Shown one piece after another: positions 1-8,863 of a DNA stretch of 39,920 bases (position 1 is its first letter; each line of letters starts with the position of its first letter). The stretch comes from Rubripirellula sp. GTDB taxonomy: Bacteria > Planctomycetota > Planctomycetia > Pirellulales > Pirellulaceae. Under the pieces are notes generated by a model that was not told where the DNA came from, did not search any database, and saw nothing but the letters and a program-made list of their open reading frames with translations. The stretch spans positions 1 through 39,920 of the forward strand of contig JADHOA010000005.1 of NCBI GenBank assembly GCA_016779185.1, in the 5' to 3' direction. The position numbers were made by a program, and so were the translations under genes.

Positions 1-245
1 TTGCTTCCCGCCATCGTAATGACGCGTTATTCAGATTTAGTTGAATCGAAAAAAGTAGTAGTAGCGTTATCGTGAAACCGCCGAACTTTTGGTCGAGGAC
101 TCGTTTGTATGCAACTTTTTTTACATAGCTGATGATTTTCGGGCGGAGCGAAGACGATGGGTAGATCTCATATTGCAGTGTTTCTATGACTTGCTCAATT
201 TGAAAATCCGATTGAAAATCCATTGAGTAATATTCGTGCTGATGA

Positions 246-839
246 TCATCGAACTTCATGGGCGATGCCTTCGTTCGAGTTGGTTGCGATCATTTGACGT
301 AGCTTGCCAAGTGCATATCGATAGCGGCTTGCTGCAGTGGCCGGCGAAATATCTAGAACGCCTGCCAGCTCTTCGAAGGTCATTTGCTCCCAAATTTTTA
401 GCAATAAGACTTCTCTTTGTTTTCTGGGTAATCGGTTGATCGCGCACCATAGCTGTTGCTTGGCCTCGTCTCCTGATTTCGTTGTTGACGGAGTGAGTGA
501 TTGCGATCGTGCTAGCTGATGGGTTGTTACATACTGCTCGCGGCACCGTAGGAAATCAATCGCTTCATTTCGTGTCATTCGCAGTAGATAAGCCCAGGCG
601 CATGTTCGATCGACTATCACATGATGATTCGTTGCTAGTTTAGTGAGCACTAGTTGAACGATATCTTCGCCATCGTGTTGATTCCCCACAATTCCTGTTG
701 CGTAACGCAGCAGCCTAGCCCCGGTAATGTCAAAGAGACCGGAAAGAGAGTGAATATCACCTTCGCGGAGTTGTTCCGTGTACTTTTGCACTTTCGATGC
801 GAAGGTTTGAGATTGGTGCGTCATAACACCTAGTGACAC
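246..839 (-). CDS. ECF-type RNA polymerase sigma-70 family factor (probable start at the second Met, ~824)
   Basis: ORF 197 aa; region-2-like 'GEDIVQLVLTKLA..' and 'AWAYLLRMTRNEAIDFLR', region-4 HTH 'LPRKQREVLLLKIWEQMTFEELAGVLDISPATAASRYRYALGKLR'. Confidence 0.93.
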   Translation of the reverse strand: MSLGVMTHQSQTFASKVQKYTEQLREGDIHSLSGLFDITGARLLRYATGIVGNQHDGEDIVQLVLTKLATNHHVIVDRTCAWAYLLRMTRNEAIDFLRCREQYVTTHQLARSQSLTPSTTKSGDEAKQQLWCAINRLPRKQREVLLLKIWEQMTFEELAGVLDISPATAASRYRYALGKLRQMIATNSNEGIAHEVR

Positions 840-878
840 GTTCGAGATCTCGCTATTTATCTAAAAAAATTATATTTT

Positions 879-2432
879 TTACAGGTTTTTATCGGTAGCT
901 GGCTTGTTGAATTTCGTCGCGTAAAATCGATTGCTGATAATCTGTTCGAGAATAAGCACTGCACACGCTACAAGGATTGCGGAGGAATGGAGTGGTATAT
1001 TTCGTGCGCTCTTGAGCTGGCGTACGGCTAAGTCATCCAAATCCGAAATGATCTGATAAGAATCGTTGCCAATGCGATCCTCGAAAGTCGATGGATCGAT
1101 ACGTTTAACACTCGTAGCGTTTTCCTGTAGATTCGCGGAGAAGCCGTTTTCTAAGCCTTTGCCTCGTATCCAATAAGTTCCGGCCCGCGAGACCTCTCTG
1201 ATTCGTAGGTAATCACTGGTTTCTAAACCCAAGATAGGCGAGGGTGTCGGATTATCGGGTTCGAATAAAAATCCTTTTCCGGAATAGTCTTCGTTTGACG
1301 ATTTTTTAACACGCAGTGCGAATTGATTACCCACCATGGTGTTGTTAGCGACAGTGCTTCGGTTCGCAAGATACTCAATCATTTGCCGACACAGGAGCCA
1401 TGCTGGCCACGCGTTAGTTCCAAAGAGTCGATTCCAGTATTGATTCTCTTCATTGATTGCGGGGAAAGGCGTATTGATCATGAGTAATGTTCCGATCTGT
1501 TGATCGTCTTGTTCGTTGTTCACCCACTGCCTTTCGATGATTGCGGGATGATCGGTACCCGCAAATATCGCCATCACACCATCTTTCTCATTTGGTTCAA
1601 CACGCCAATACTGTTGAATTCGAAAGTTGCCCCATGGAACATTTTCCGATAGTGAAAGTAGGGCGGGATGTCGTGAATCGACGAGTTGTAGAAAGGTGCC
1701 AGGATCAGGGCTTCGCCATCGTCTCGGGGTTCCCTGAAACCACTGGCCTTTGCTTGACTGTAGTTGGCTTTGATTTCCAAAACAAACTAGGACCCGCCCT
1801 CCTCCGTTGAGGTATTCTTCGGCGAGCCTGTAAGTTGCGTCTTGTGGCGGAGGGTCAATCAGTGCAACGACCGAGTAGTTTTGCATTCGAACGATCGGTA
1901 GATCTTCGAAGCTGATTTCATCGGTTAGATATTCCGGAGAGGATGCGACTTCTGAATTGACGGTGACAGCATTCGACACTACCGATGACTCCTCGCGAGA
2001 GTTACTCACGACTAGCAACCTCGAAGGTGGTGTGATTTTTACGGAGAAGTAACGTACATCATCCAATCCTAAAGCGTCTTGGCCTGCCAAGCGAACACGC
2101 CCATGGTGTGTTCCAATTGGTAACGCGGGTAGATTCAAAATTAACTGTTGAGCTGATCCCTGCTTCATGATCACGCTTCTTCGATCTGCTGGAAAAGTAT
2201 TCGGAGAGATTATTTCTCCGTTTTGAAGCATGGGTAACGAAGGATTGTTCTCAAAAATCTCGAGTTCTGCGGTAACAGAAACATCATTAGCTCCATTACT
2301 TTCGTTGTTGCTGACGGTGAAGCTAATCGGCAGAGAAGTATTTGCGGGCGGGCTCTGATCAGCGGGTTGTGGTAAGGAAAGACTCCAGTTTCTTCCTTCA
2401 AATTCACCGATGTCAAAAATGGTCAAATTCAC
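879..2432 (-). CDS. C-terminal part of a BatA-like membrane protein (GATase1-like module plus C-terminal TM); frame continues upstream of the annotated Met and is probably one gene with 2429-3265
   Basis: ORF 517 aa; 'LAEEYLNGGGRVLVCFGN' GATase-like motif; C-terminal hydrophobic helix; 4-nt overlap with the upstream ORF and coding-like residues (..PTEFSWNHRSSADEKPVPIKLDEVNLTIFDIG..) before the first Met. Confidence 0.8.
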   Translation of the reverse strand: MNLTIFDIGEFEGRNWSLSLPQPADQSPPANTSLPISFTVSNNESNGANDVSVTAELEIFENNPSLPMLQNGEIISPNTFPADRRSVIMKQGSAQQLILNLPALPIGTHHGRVRLAGQDALGLDDVRYFSVKITPPSRLLVVSNSREESSVVSNAVTVNSEVASSPEYLTDEISFEDLPIVRMQNYSVVALIDPPPQDATYRLAEEYLNGGGRVLVCFGNQSQLQSSKGQWFQGTPRRWRSPDPGTFLQLVDSRHPALLSLSENVPWGNFRIQQYWRVEPNEKDGVMAIFAGTDHPAIIERQWVNNEQDDQQIGTLLMINTPFPAINEENQYWNRLFGTNAWPAWLLCRQMIEYLANRSTVANNTMVGNQFALRVKKSSNEDYSGKGFLFEPDNPTPSPILGLETSDYLRIREVSRAGTYWIRGKGLENGFSANLQENATSVKRIDPSTFEDRIGNDSYQIISDLDDLAVRQLKSARNIPLHSSAILVACAVLILEQIISNRFYATKFNKPATDKNL

Positions 2433-3265
2433 TTCGTCAAGCTTGATGGGAACGGGCTTTTCATCGGCTGAAGATCGATGATTCCAGCTAAATTCGGTAG
2501 GTCGCTGACGCAGAAAATCAGTTTTGATTCTAAGTTGCTTGTCTTTAGGACCTGAGAAGCGATTGCAAACTGTTCTTCAATCGGCCGAGGCGATTCGATT
2601 ACCTCAAGTTGTCGCAGTTTGGTTTTCGAGCGATTTTTATCAAGTGTAAATGTTGCGGTCTTTGTTGAGCGATCAATCATGCAGATTTGACTCGAATCCG
2701 GCAGACCATCGATAAATGATTCACCCACCCGCTTTATTCGCTCGAGGTGTTGGCCCCGGCGATCAGTCCAAGCTGCAGACGGCCCATTATCTATAATGAT
2801 AGCGACAGCTTGTGGCACATTTAGATTAACCGTAGCGTCGGTCGATCGTGCGAGGGTGAGGCAACTCCAAATTGTCGAACCAAACACAAGTAGGCAGCCA
2901 ATCATCGCTAGACCGCGAACAAAAGATCTTTGTTGATTTTGCGATTTTGCCACGCTCGCCATTGCTAAAAGACTTATGCCAAGAAGCATCATTGCGGCAA
3001 CGCTGATCCATGTCGTTGAATACGCCACTCCTATCATTGGTTGGGCGAGGGTTAACGCTAGTAAGAGGATTAGCGCGATACGTGCGGCAAGAAGCCACCA
3101 CTTCTTTATTTTTGCGCGACTTTGCGTCAACGAAGCTTTATTGCGTAGCAATCCAATCGATGGAAAGACAACTCGTTTTGGCTGTCGTCGCGAAAGTAGA
3201 TGCAGTGCGATTGGAATCGCAACAGCTAGTCCACCTAAGATTAAAGAAGCATTTAAAAAGGTCAT
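2429..3265 (-). CDS. BatA N-terminal (aerotolerance regulator-like) domain protein; apparent 5' half of a frameshifted gene
   Basis: 'MTFLNASLILGGLAVAIPIALHLLSRRQPKRVVFPSIGLLR' is a typical BatA N-terminal signature, followed by 'ALILLLALTLAQP' TM segment and a vWA-like region ending abruptly after 'LIFCVSDLPN'. Confidence 0.85.
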   Translation of the reverse strand: MTFLNASLILGGLAVAIPIALHLLSRRQPKRVVFPSIGLLRNKASLTQSRAKIKKWWLLAARIALILLLALTLAQPMIGVAYSTTWISVAAMMLLGISLLAMASVAKSQNQQRSFVRGLAMIGCLLVFGSTIWSCLTLARSTDATVNLNVPQAVAIIIDNGPSAAWTDRRGQHLERIKRVGESFIDGLPDSSQICMIDRSTKTATFTLDKNRSKTKLRQLEVIESPRPIEEQFAIASQVLKTSNLESKLIFCVSDLPNLAGIIDLQPMKSPFPSSLTK

Positions 3266-3396
3266 TCCAGCGAAACGAATTCAAGCAGGAGGTTGAGAGA
3301 AAAATTTTAATGACTACGACGGTAGTTGACCGAAAGCATCATGATGCGAGTTGTCATTCTTTTGAGAATAAAAAGCTTTTGATGAAGAACCGCTAG

Positions 3397-4302
3397 CTAG
3401 AATCGATTTTGTCGTTGAATCAAGTATTCGGTCAACGCTTTATCAAACGGCATGCTTGTGTCGAGCGGCACATAGTCGATTCGAAGGCTATCGCAGCCTT
3501 CGCGATATCTTTGGCGAAATTCTTTCAGGTCACTAAGGTACTCCTCACGCAGTTCTGATGCGTCGACCGTAATGATTTGACCAGATTCTGAATCTTCAAA
3601 TTCGACGGGTCCTTCATAGGGAAAATAAACCTCGGCCGCATCCAGTACATGAAAAACAATCACGTCATGACCCGAGTGTTTGAGCCGAGCGAGCGCAGAG
3701 ATCATTTCGTCTGGATGGCCGCTATCTTCTCCATTGGGCAACAAATCTGATAGTAGCATCACAAGGGAATGATGCTTAAGCATGGCTGCAATCTGCGAGA
3801 GACAATGAGGTAATCCCGTAGCGCCTTTGGGTTCAAGTTGGCTGAGTTGGCTCAAAACATCACCAAGGTGACCTCTTCGGCTTCGAGCAGGGAGTAAGGC
3901 TTGTACTTTGTCCGAGCAGGTTAAAAGTCCGACAGGATCTTGCTGCATGGTCATCAGACACGTTAATGAAGCGGCTAGGCATGTGCAGTATTCGAACTTC
4001 GTCATACTCTGACTCTCAGTGAATCCCATGGACTTTGAGAGATCCATTACCAAGTATCCGGTCAGATTCGTTTCTGCTTCAAATCGTTTGACAAAATACT
4101 TGTCTGTTTTTGCATAGGCTAGCCAATCAATCAATTTTGGGTCATCACCGCGGTGGTACCGGCGGTGTTCGCTAAACTGCACCGAAAAACCATGGAACGG
4201 ACTTGAGTGTAAACCTTGCAAAAAACCACGGATCACCATTCTTGCTCGAAGATCCAATCTTTGGATCTGTTGCAGAGATTCAGGGGAAAGAGAGTTGGTC
4301 AT
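3397..4302 (-). CDS. DUF58 domain-containing protein (vWA-like)
   Basis: 301 aa; 'FSEHRRYHRGDDPKLIDWLAYAKTDKYFVKRFEAETNLTGYLVMDLSKSMGF' is the DUF58 signature; adjacent to a MoxR ATPase. Confidence 0.95.
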   Translation of the reverse strand: MTNSLSPESLQQIQRLDLRARMVIRGFLQGLHSSPFHGFSVQFSEHRRYHRGDDPKLIDWLAYAKTDKYFVKRFEAETNLTGYLVMDLSKSMGFTESQSMTKFEYCTCLAASLTCLMTMQQDPVGLLTCSDKVQALLPARSRRGHLGDVLSQLSQLEPKGATGLPHCLSQIAAMLKHHSLVMLLSDLLPNGEDSGHPDEMISALARLKHSGHDVIVFHVLDAAEVYFPYEGPVEFEDSESGQIITVDASELREEYLSDLKEFRQRYREGCDSLRIDYVPLDTSMPFDKALTEYLIQRQNRF

Positions 4303-4375
4303 GGTGAGCTTTGTGTTTTACAAACCGTCGGCATGTGAACGTGTTTTTTTGCATCCGCTACTTCAGCTCATCACG

Positions 4376-5473
4376 CTAACGCGTCAATTTTTCTGGTGAT
4401 GGTTCTGGTACGTCCTCGAGAAGTTTTTTGATGATTGAGTCGGAATTCATTCCTTCGGCTTGAGCTTGAAAGTTCGTACTAATGCGGTGCCTTAACACAG
4501 CTGTTGCGACGCGTCGAATGTCATGTGGGTCAATGCTGAAACGGCCGTCCATTGCCGCGATCGCTTTTGCGCCGGCAATAAGGTTTTGCCCAGCTCGAGG
4601 TCCGGCACCACAGTCAACTAAGCTCTTGACGTATTCAGGGGCCGTTTCGTCCGTCGGTCGAGTCGCACGAACGAGTCGCGTTGCATATCGAATGACATAC
4701 GGGTTGACGGCGATGCTCGCGACAAGCTTTTGAATGTTTAAAATTGCTCGTGCTGATAATACCTTGTTAACTTGAGGTTTCTCACCTCGCGTTGTAGACG
4801 TAAGTATCTGCTCTTCTTCAGATGCTGACGGGTAATCGATCTTAATATTGAACATGAAGCGGTCGAGTTGAGCTTCCGGTAGCGGATAAGTGCCTTCTTG
4901 TTCGATCGGGTTTTGTGTTGCAATGGTAAAGAATGGAGATGGTAACGAGTAGGATTCTCTGCCAATGGTTACCTGTCTCTCTTGCATCGCTTCGAGAAGC
5001 GCCGCTTGTGTTTTGGGTGGAGTGCGGTTGATCTCGTCTGCTAATAGTATGTTTGTAAAAATCGGACCTTCCACGAATCTAAAGTTTCGTTTACCCGATT
5101 CATCTTCTTCCAACACCTGCGTTCCGGTGATATCCGAGGGCATTAGGTCGGGAGTAAATTGAATTCGTTTAAAGGAAACATCTAGGATTTCGGAAAGGGT
5201 GCTGACCATCAATGTCTTGGCCAGTCCCGGCACTCCTTCGAGTAGGCAGTGGCCTCGCGTGAAGATGGCAGCAAGCAATTGCTCAATGGTTTCGGATTGG
5301 CCAACGATCACTTTCGCCAGTTCTTGACGCATGGTTTGCTGGTGTTCTGCAAACTCTCGTAACACATCTGCCAGATTTCGCGCTGGCGATGGATTGGTGC
5401 TAGCTGCCTTGCTGACGCCGCCGGAAGGTTGCGGCGAGGCGGGATTGGATGCTGGCGGAGGGGAACCACTCAT
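4376..5473 (-). CDS. MoxR-family AAA+ ATPase
   Basis: 365 aa; 'CLLEGVPGLAKTLM' Walker A, 'LLADEINRTPPKTQAALLEAMQERQVTIG' Walker B/MoxR signature, 'ATQNPIEQEGTYPLPEAQLDRF'. Confidence 0.97.
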   Translation of the reverse strand: MSGSPPPASNPASPQPSGGVSKAASTNPSPARNLADVLREFAEHQQTMRQELAKVIVGQSETIEQLLAAIFTRGHCLLEGVPGLAKTLMVSTLSEILDVSFKRIQFTPDLMPSDITGTQVLEEDESGKRNFRFVEGPIFTNILLADEINRTPPKTQAALLEAMQERQVTIGRESYSLPSPFFTIATQNPIEQEGTYPLPEAQLDRFMFNIKIDYPSASEEEQILTSTTRGEKPQVNKVLSARAILNIQKLVASIAVNPYVIRYATRLVRATRPTDETAPEYVKSLVDCGAGPRAGQNLIAGAKAIAAMDGRFSIDPHDIRRVATAVLRHRISTNFQAQAEGMNSDSIIKKLLEDVPEPSPEKLTR

Positions 5474-5558
5474 GAGACTTCGTCGATTCGGTAGTGCAAA
5501 AAGTTGAATATCTCGTGCTCATCGCACTTGATTCGTTTTCGGAATATCAGGACGCTGA

Positions 5559-8054
5559 TTGTTTGTCGCAGCGGTTTCTGAGCTGAACGATTGGTTGCTA
5601 GCAAAAATCGCATATTGGATGGGCAGAAGGATGATTTGGATGAAGAGTAGCGGCAGAGTGGCTTCGGCGTCACGATTGGTTTTATGTTTTTTCGTGGTCT
5701 TGGGTTTCTTTCGTCCAATCAAAAAGTTCATCCTCCTTTTTACTGCGATGCTGCTTGCGGTGTCCGCCGGCAATCCCATTTCACATGCGGCGATCGATCC
5801 GGTAATCGTTCAACAGTCAATTGATCGAGGTGTGATCTACTTGAAAAAAAACCAAGGGATCAGTGGTGGATGGAGAGAATATAGTGGCCAGTCGTGCGGA
5901 CTTTCTTCCTTGTGTACCTTGGCATTGCTGAACTCGGGTGTGTCTTCAGAAGACGAAGTGATTCAAAAAGCCATTAAGTATTTGCGGGATTTTGAACCCG
6001 AGGAAACCTACTCTGTAGCGTTGCAGACGCTGGCTTTTTGTAAGTTCGGTTCCGCGGGCGATCTTCCCCGCATTCGACGAAACGTCCAGTGGTTGGTGGC
6101 TCATCAACGCGTAGGAGATGCAATCAGCGATCGCGGCGGGAGTTGGGATTACGGAAGGCAGCGTGGTAGTGGAGATCCATCCAACACACAGTTTGCGTTG
6201 CTGGCTCTGAGCGCTGCTGCTGAATTGGGCATCGATGTCAATCCTGAAGTTTTTCGGCGTTCGATCCAGTACTGGTCTGTTAGGCAAAGTGAAGGCGGTT
6301 GGAGTTATGGTAACAGTCCCCGTCTTTCTGGGAGTATGACCTGCGCAGGAATTGCATCGCTTGTGATTGGCAACCAATGCTTGCGTGCTGAGGGTGAGCT
6401 GCAAATCGATTGTTGCGGCAGTGAAACTGATCAACAGCGGCTTGTCGAGAACGGTCTTCGTTGGCTCGGAGAAAACTTTACGCTTCAGGTCAACCCAGGT
6501 GGAGATTCTCTTACCTTTTTTTATTACCTCTACGCACTTGAGCGAGTCGGGAGGCTAACGGGTAGGAGGTTGATAGGAGGTCATGATTGGTATCGCGAGG
6601 GTGCCGAGCGGCTTCTCGCCTTGCAAGATGAATTTGTCGGCTTCTGGTCTGGTTCAGGAGCGATGGAGCAAAATCGTGATATTGCCACCTCATTTGCATT
6701 ATTGTTTCTTAGTAAAGGTAAGCGGCAAGTTGTGATCGGTCGTGCGAAATATGGATCTCAAAGTGATGGTGATTGGCAGCAACATCCTAACTCACTCCGT
6801 CAACTCGTTAGGCATGTCGAAAGAGACTGGGGGCGTGATTTAAGTTGGCAATCGATCGAAATGGATTCAGCCGAATTGCAGGATCTGTTGCAAGCACCTG
6901 TTTTGATATTCAGCGGAGCGGATTCTTTCCGGCTCTCGGAAGCCGTAAAGAATCGTCTTTTGGATTACGTGGAACAGGGTGGCTGTTTAGTTTTTGAGGC
7001 GCAGGCAGACGTGGGCTGTGGAGATGCAACGGGGTTTGAAGATAGTGTCAGAGAGTTGTGCAGCGACTGGTATGGTGACGTTGGGTTCGAACGTTTGCCA
7101 CCGTTCCATCCCCTATGGTCAATTCGACACCGTGTCGATCCTGCTCAGATTTCTGATGAGTTTTGGGTTTATGGGATACAGGCTTGTTGTCGCACTGCGG
7201 TCTTTTATCTCCCGCAAAGTCTTTCTTGTCGCTGGTCATACGGTGATTTTTTATTCCGTCGACCCAAGCAGATAGATGAGACTGGTTCACAAAATCAGAT
7301 ACAAGCTTTACAGCAAGTCAACCATGCAATTCATCTAGGCGAAAATCTAATCGCCTACGCCACGGGGAAAGAGCTCAAGGAGAAACTTGATACCAGAATG
7401 GTACTTCGGGGCGAGGCGGTGACAGAGGTAAAGAGATCGGAAGTCCAATTGGCGACTCTCGCATTGGGTGCGGGCGCTTCGGAGGCAAAGCGAACTGTTC
7501 CCAATGCGGCCAATCTCGTGTCATCAAGCGTGCCTGTCGCATTGGTGGCCCCTCGTGATCCTGTTGGATTCGATTCGGTAGCTCTACAAGATGTGCCTTT
7601 TTTATGGGTCCACGGTCGTCAAGATTTCGTGCTAACCCAAGAACAACGTCAAGTCCTCAGGAACTATATCGAGAATGGCGGTATTGTGATCGCCGCTTCT
7701 CTGTGTGGTGACGACGGGTTTACGACCGCATTTCGTCGCGAGTGGATTTCAGTCTTTCCTGAATTGCCCTTGGAAGTCGTTCCCACTGATAGCGAATTAT
7801 TGAATGTTTCGAATGGTTATGACATACGATCAGTCCCAATTCGTCGTTTTGATCGCTCTGGAAAACTGGTAAAGAGTGTCGGGTCACCTGCTTTAGAGTG
7901 GATGAAATATGACGGATTGGTTTCTCTTATTTTCTCACCACTCGATTTGAGTTGTGCGTTGGAAAGTCCAAATTCGATTCAGTGTCCCGGCTATGAGACG
8001 GATGTAGCTGCCAAGATTGCGGCGAACATTGTTCTCTACTGCCTTCAGCAATAG
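5559..8054 (+). CDS. DUF4159 domain protein with N-terminal prenyltransferase/squalene-cyclase-like repeats; likely true start ~5640
   Basis: Repeats such as 'SGGWREYSGQSCGLSSLCTLALLNSG' and 'GSWDYGRQRGSGDPSNTQFALLALSAAAELG', followed by two DUF4159/GATase-like halves ('NRLLDYVEQGGCLVFEAQA' and 'LRNYIENGGIVIAASLCGDDGFTTAFRREW'). Signal/TM-like N-terminus. Confidence 0.9.
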   Translation: MFVAAVSELNDWLLAKIAYWMGRRMIWMKSSGRVASASRLVLCFFVVLGFFRPIKKFILLFTAMLLAVSAGNPISHAAIDPVIVQQSIDRGVIYLKKNQGISGGWREYSGQSCGLSSLCTLALLNSGVSSEDEVIQKAIKYLRDFEPEETYSVALQTLAFCKFGSAGDLPRIRRNVQWLVAHQRVGDAISDRGGSWDYGRQRGSGDPSNTQFALLALSAAAELGIDVNPEVFRRSIQYWSVRQSEGGWSYGNSPRLSGSMTCAGIASLVIGNQCLRAEGELQIDCCGSETDQQRLVENGLRWLGENFTLQVNPGGDSLTFFYYLYALERVGRLTGRRLIGGHDWYREGAERLLALQDEFVGFWSGSGAMEQNRDIATSFALLFLSKGKRQVVIGRAKYGSQSDGDWQQHPNSLRQLVRHVERDWGRDLSWQSIEMDSAELQDLLQAPVLIFSGADSFRLSEAVKNRLLDYVEQGGCLVFEAQADVGCGDATGFEDSVRELCSDWYGDVGFERLPPFHPLWSIRHRVDPAQISDEFWVYGIQACCRTAVFYLPQSLSCRWSYGDFLFRRPKQIDETGSQNQIQALQQVNHAIHLGENLIAYATGKELKEKLDTRMVLRGEAVTEVKRSEVQLATLALGAGASEAKRTVPNAANLVSSSVPVALVAPRDPVGFDSVALQDVPFLWVHGRQDFVLTQEQRQVLRNYIENGGIVIAASLCGDDGFTTAFRREWISVFPELPLEVVPTDSELLNVSNGYDIRSVPIRRFDRSGKLVKSVGSPALEWMKYDGLVSLIFSPLDLSCALESPNSIQCPGYETDVAAKIAANIVLYCLQQ

Positions 8055-8288
8055 CTCTTTTGGGTGGTTTCTTGATTGCGATTGGAGCGGTTCCATGAAT
8101 GAAGCTGCCCGAAACACTGTCAGATTCCGAGGATAATAAGATTTTCGATTACCCATCTTGGTGTATCTCCCTATTTCTACTTGTGGAAATTGCCGATTCG
8201 TTGCAATAATCCCTCCTCCCAAAACTGGACTGTTATTGTCAAACACGCTGTAAAAGACAACGAAAACTAATTCTCTCGAGCCCGAGTC

Positions 8289-8453
8289 ATGGCCAAAAGT
8301 AAGAAAAAAGCAGAAACCATTTTTCTCGTTTGTGAAGAATGTGGCGACTACAACTACTCGCTTAAACGCAAGCCAGGTGGAGAAAAGCTCCGTCTAAAAA
8401 AATATTGCCCGCGTTTGCGAAAGCACACATTTCACGCTGAAAAGAAAAAGTAG
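8289..8453 (+). CDS. rpmG: 50S ribosomal protein L33
   Basis: 54-aa ORF missed by the 60-aa cutoff: [54 protein letters not shown]; CxxC plus '[17 protein letters not shown]' is characteristic of L33. Confidence 0.95.
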   Translation: MAKSKKKAETIFLVCEECGDYNYSLKRKPGGEKLRLKKYCPRLRKHTFHAEKKK

Positions 8454-8488
8454 GCAAATAGTTTGCCCTCGCAAGTTAGATCAATTGG

Positions 8489-8516
8489 AGGTCGGCTTTT
8501 ATGGCCGGCCTTTTTT
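8489..8516 (+). terminator. Rho-independent terminator after rpmG
   Basis: GGTCGGC-ttttatg-GCCGGCC stem (one G-U) followed by TTTTTT. Confidence 0.8.
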
Positions 8517-8863
8517 CGTTCGTGCTAGATGAGTCTTGGTCTTGTGCAGTCGCTTCATGCTTTATTAACGAGCAGCCGCTAAAACTTTTGCTTGTCAACA
8601 AGAGCATTTGCTGACTCGAGGTTCATGGGTGTGCGACTTCGTGAATGATGCACTCGCTCGCTTAACCCATCTTTTTGAGTTCTAAAATAAAAGCGGTATG
8701 ATTGTGGCTACTGTTCGCTGTCATGCTGCTTGTTGGTCAATCAGTTTAGTTTTGAACATGCGTTCGGTTTCTGAGAAAATTCTTTGTCTGTAATCACGAC
8801 TAGATTTTTTAAGGGATAAGGATTTCAAGGAAAGAGTGTTGTGATAAGGAAAGAGGTAGAGCG

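Noticed and set aside
1-75. Open frame at the left edge (LLPAIVMTRYSDLVESKKVVVALS*), possible C-terminus of a plus-strand CDS
   Set aside because: Only 24 codons with no recognisable motif; cannot be distinguished from chance.
3010-3396. 128-aa plus-strand ORF and similar antisense ORFs inside recognised genes
   Set aside because: Antisense to the strongly supported BatA-like gene, with no recognisable domain.
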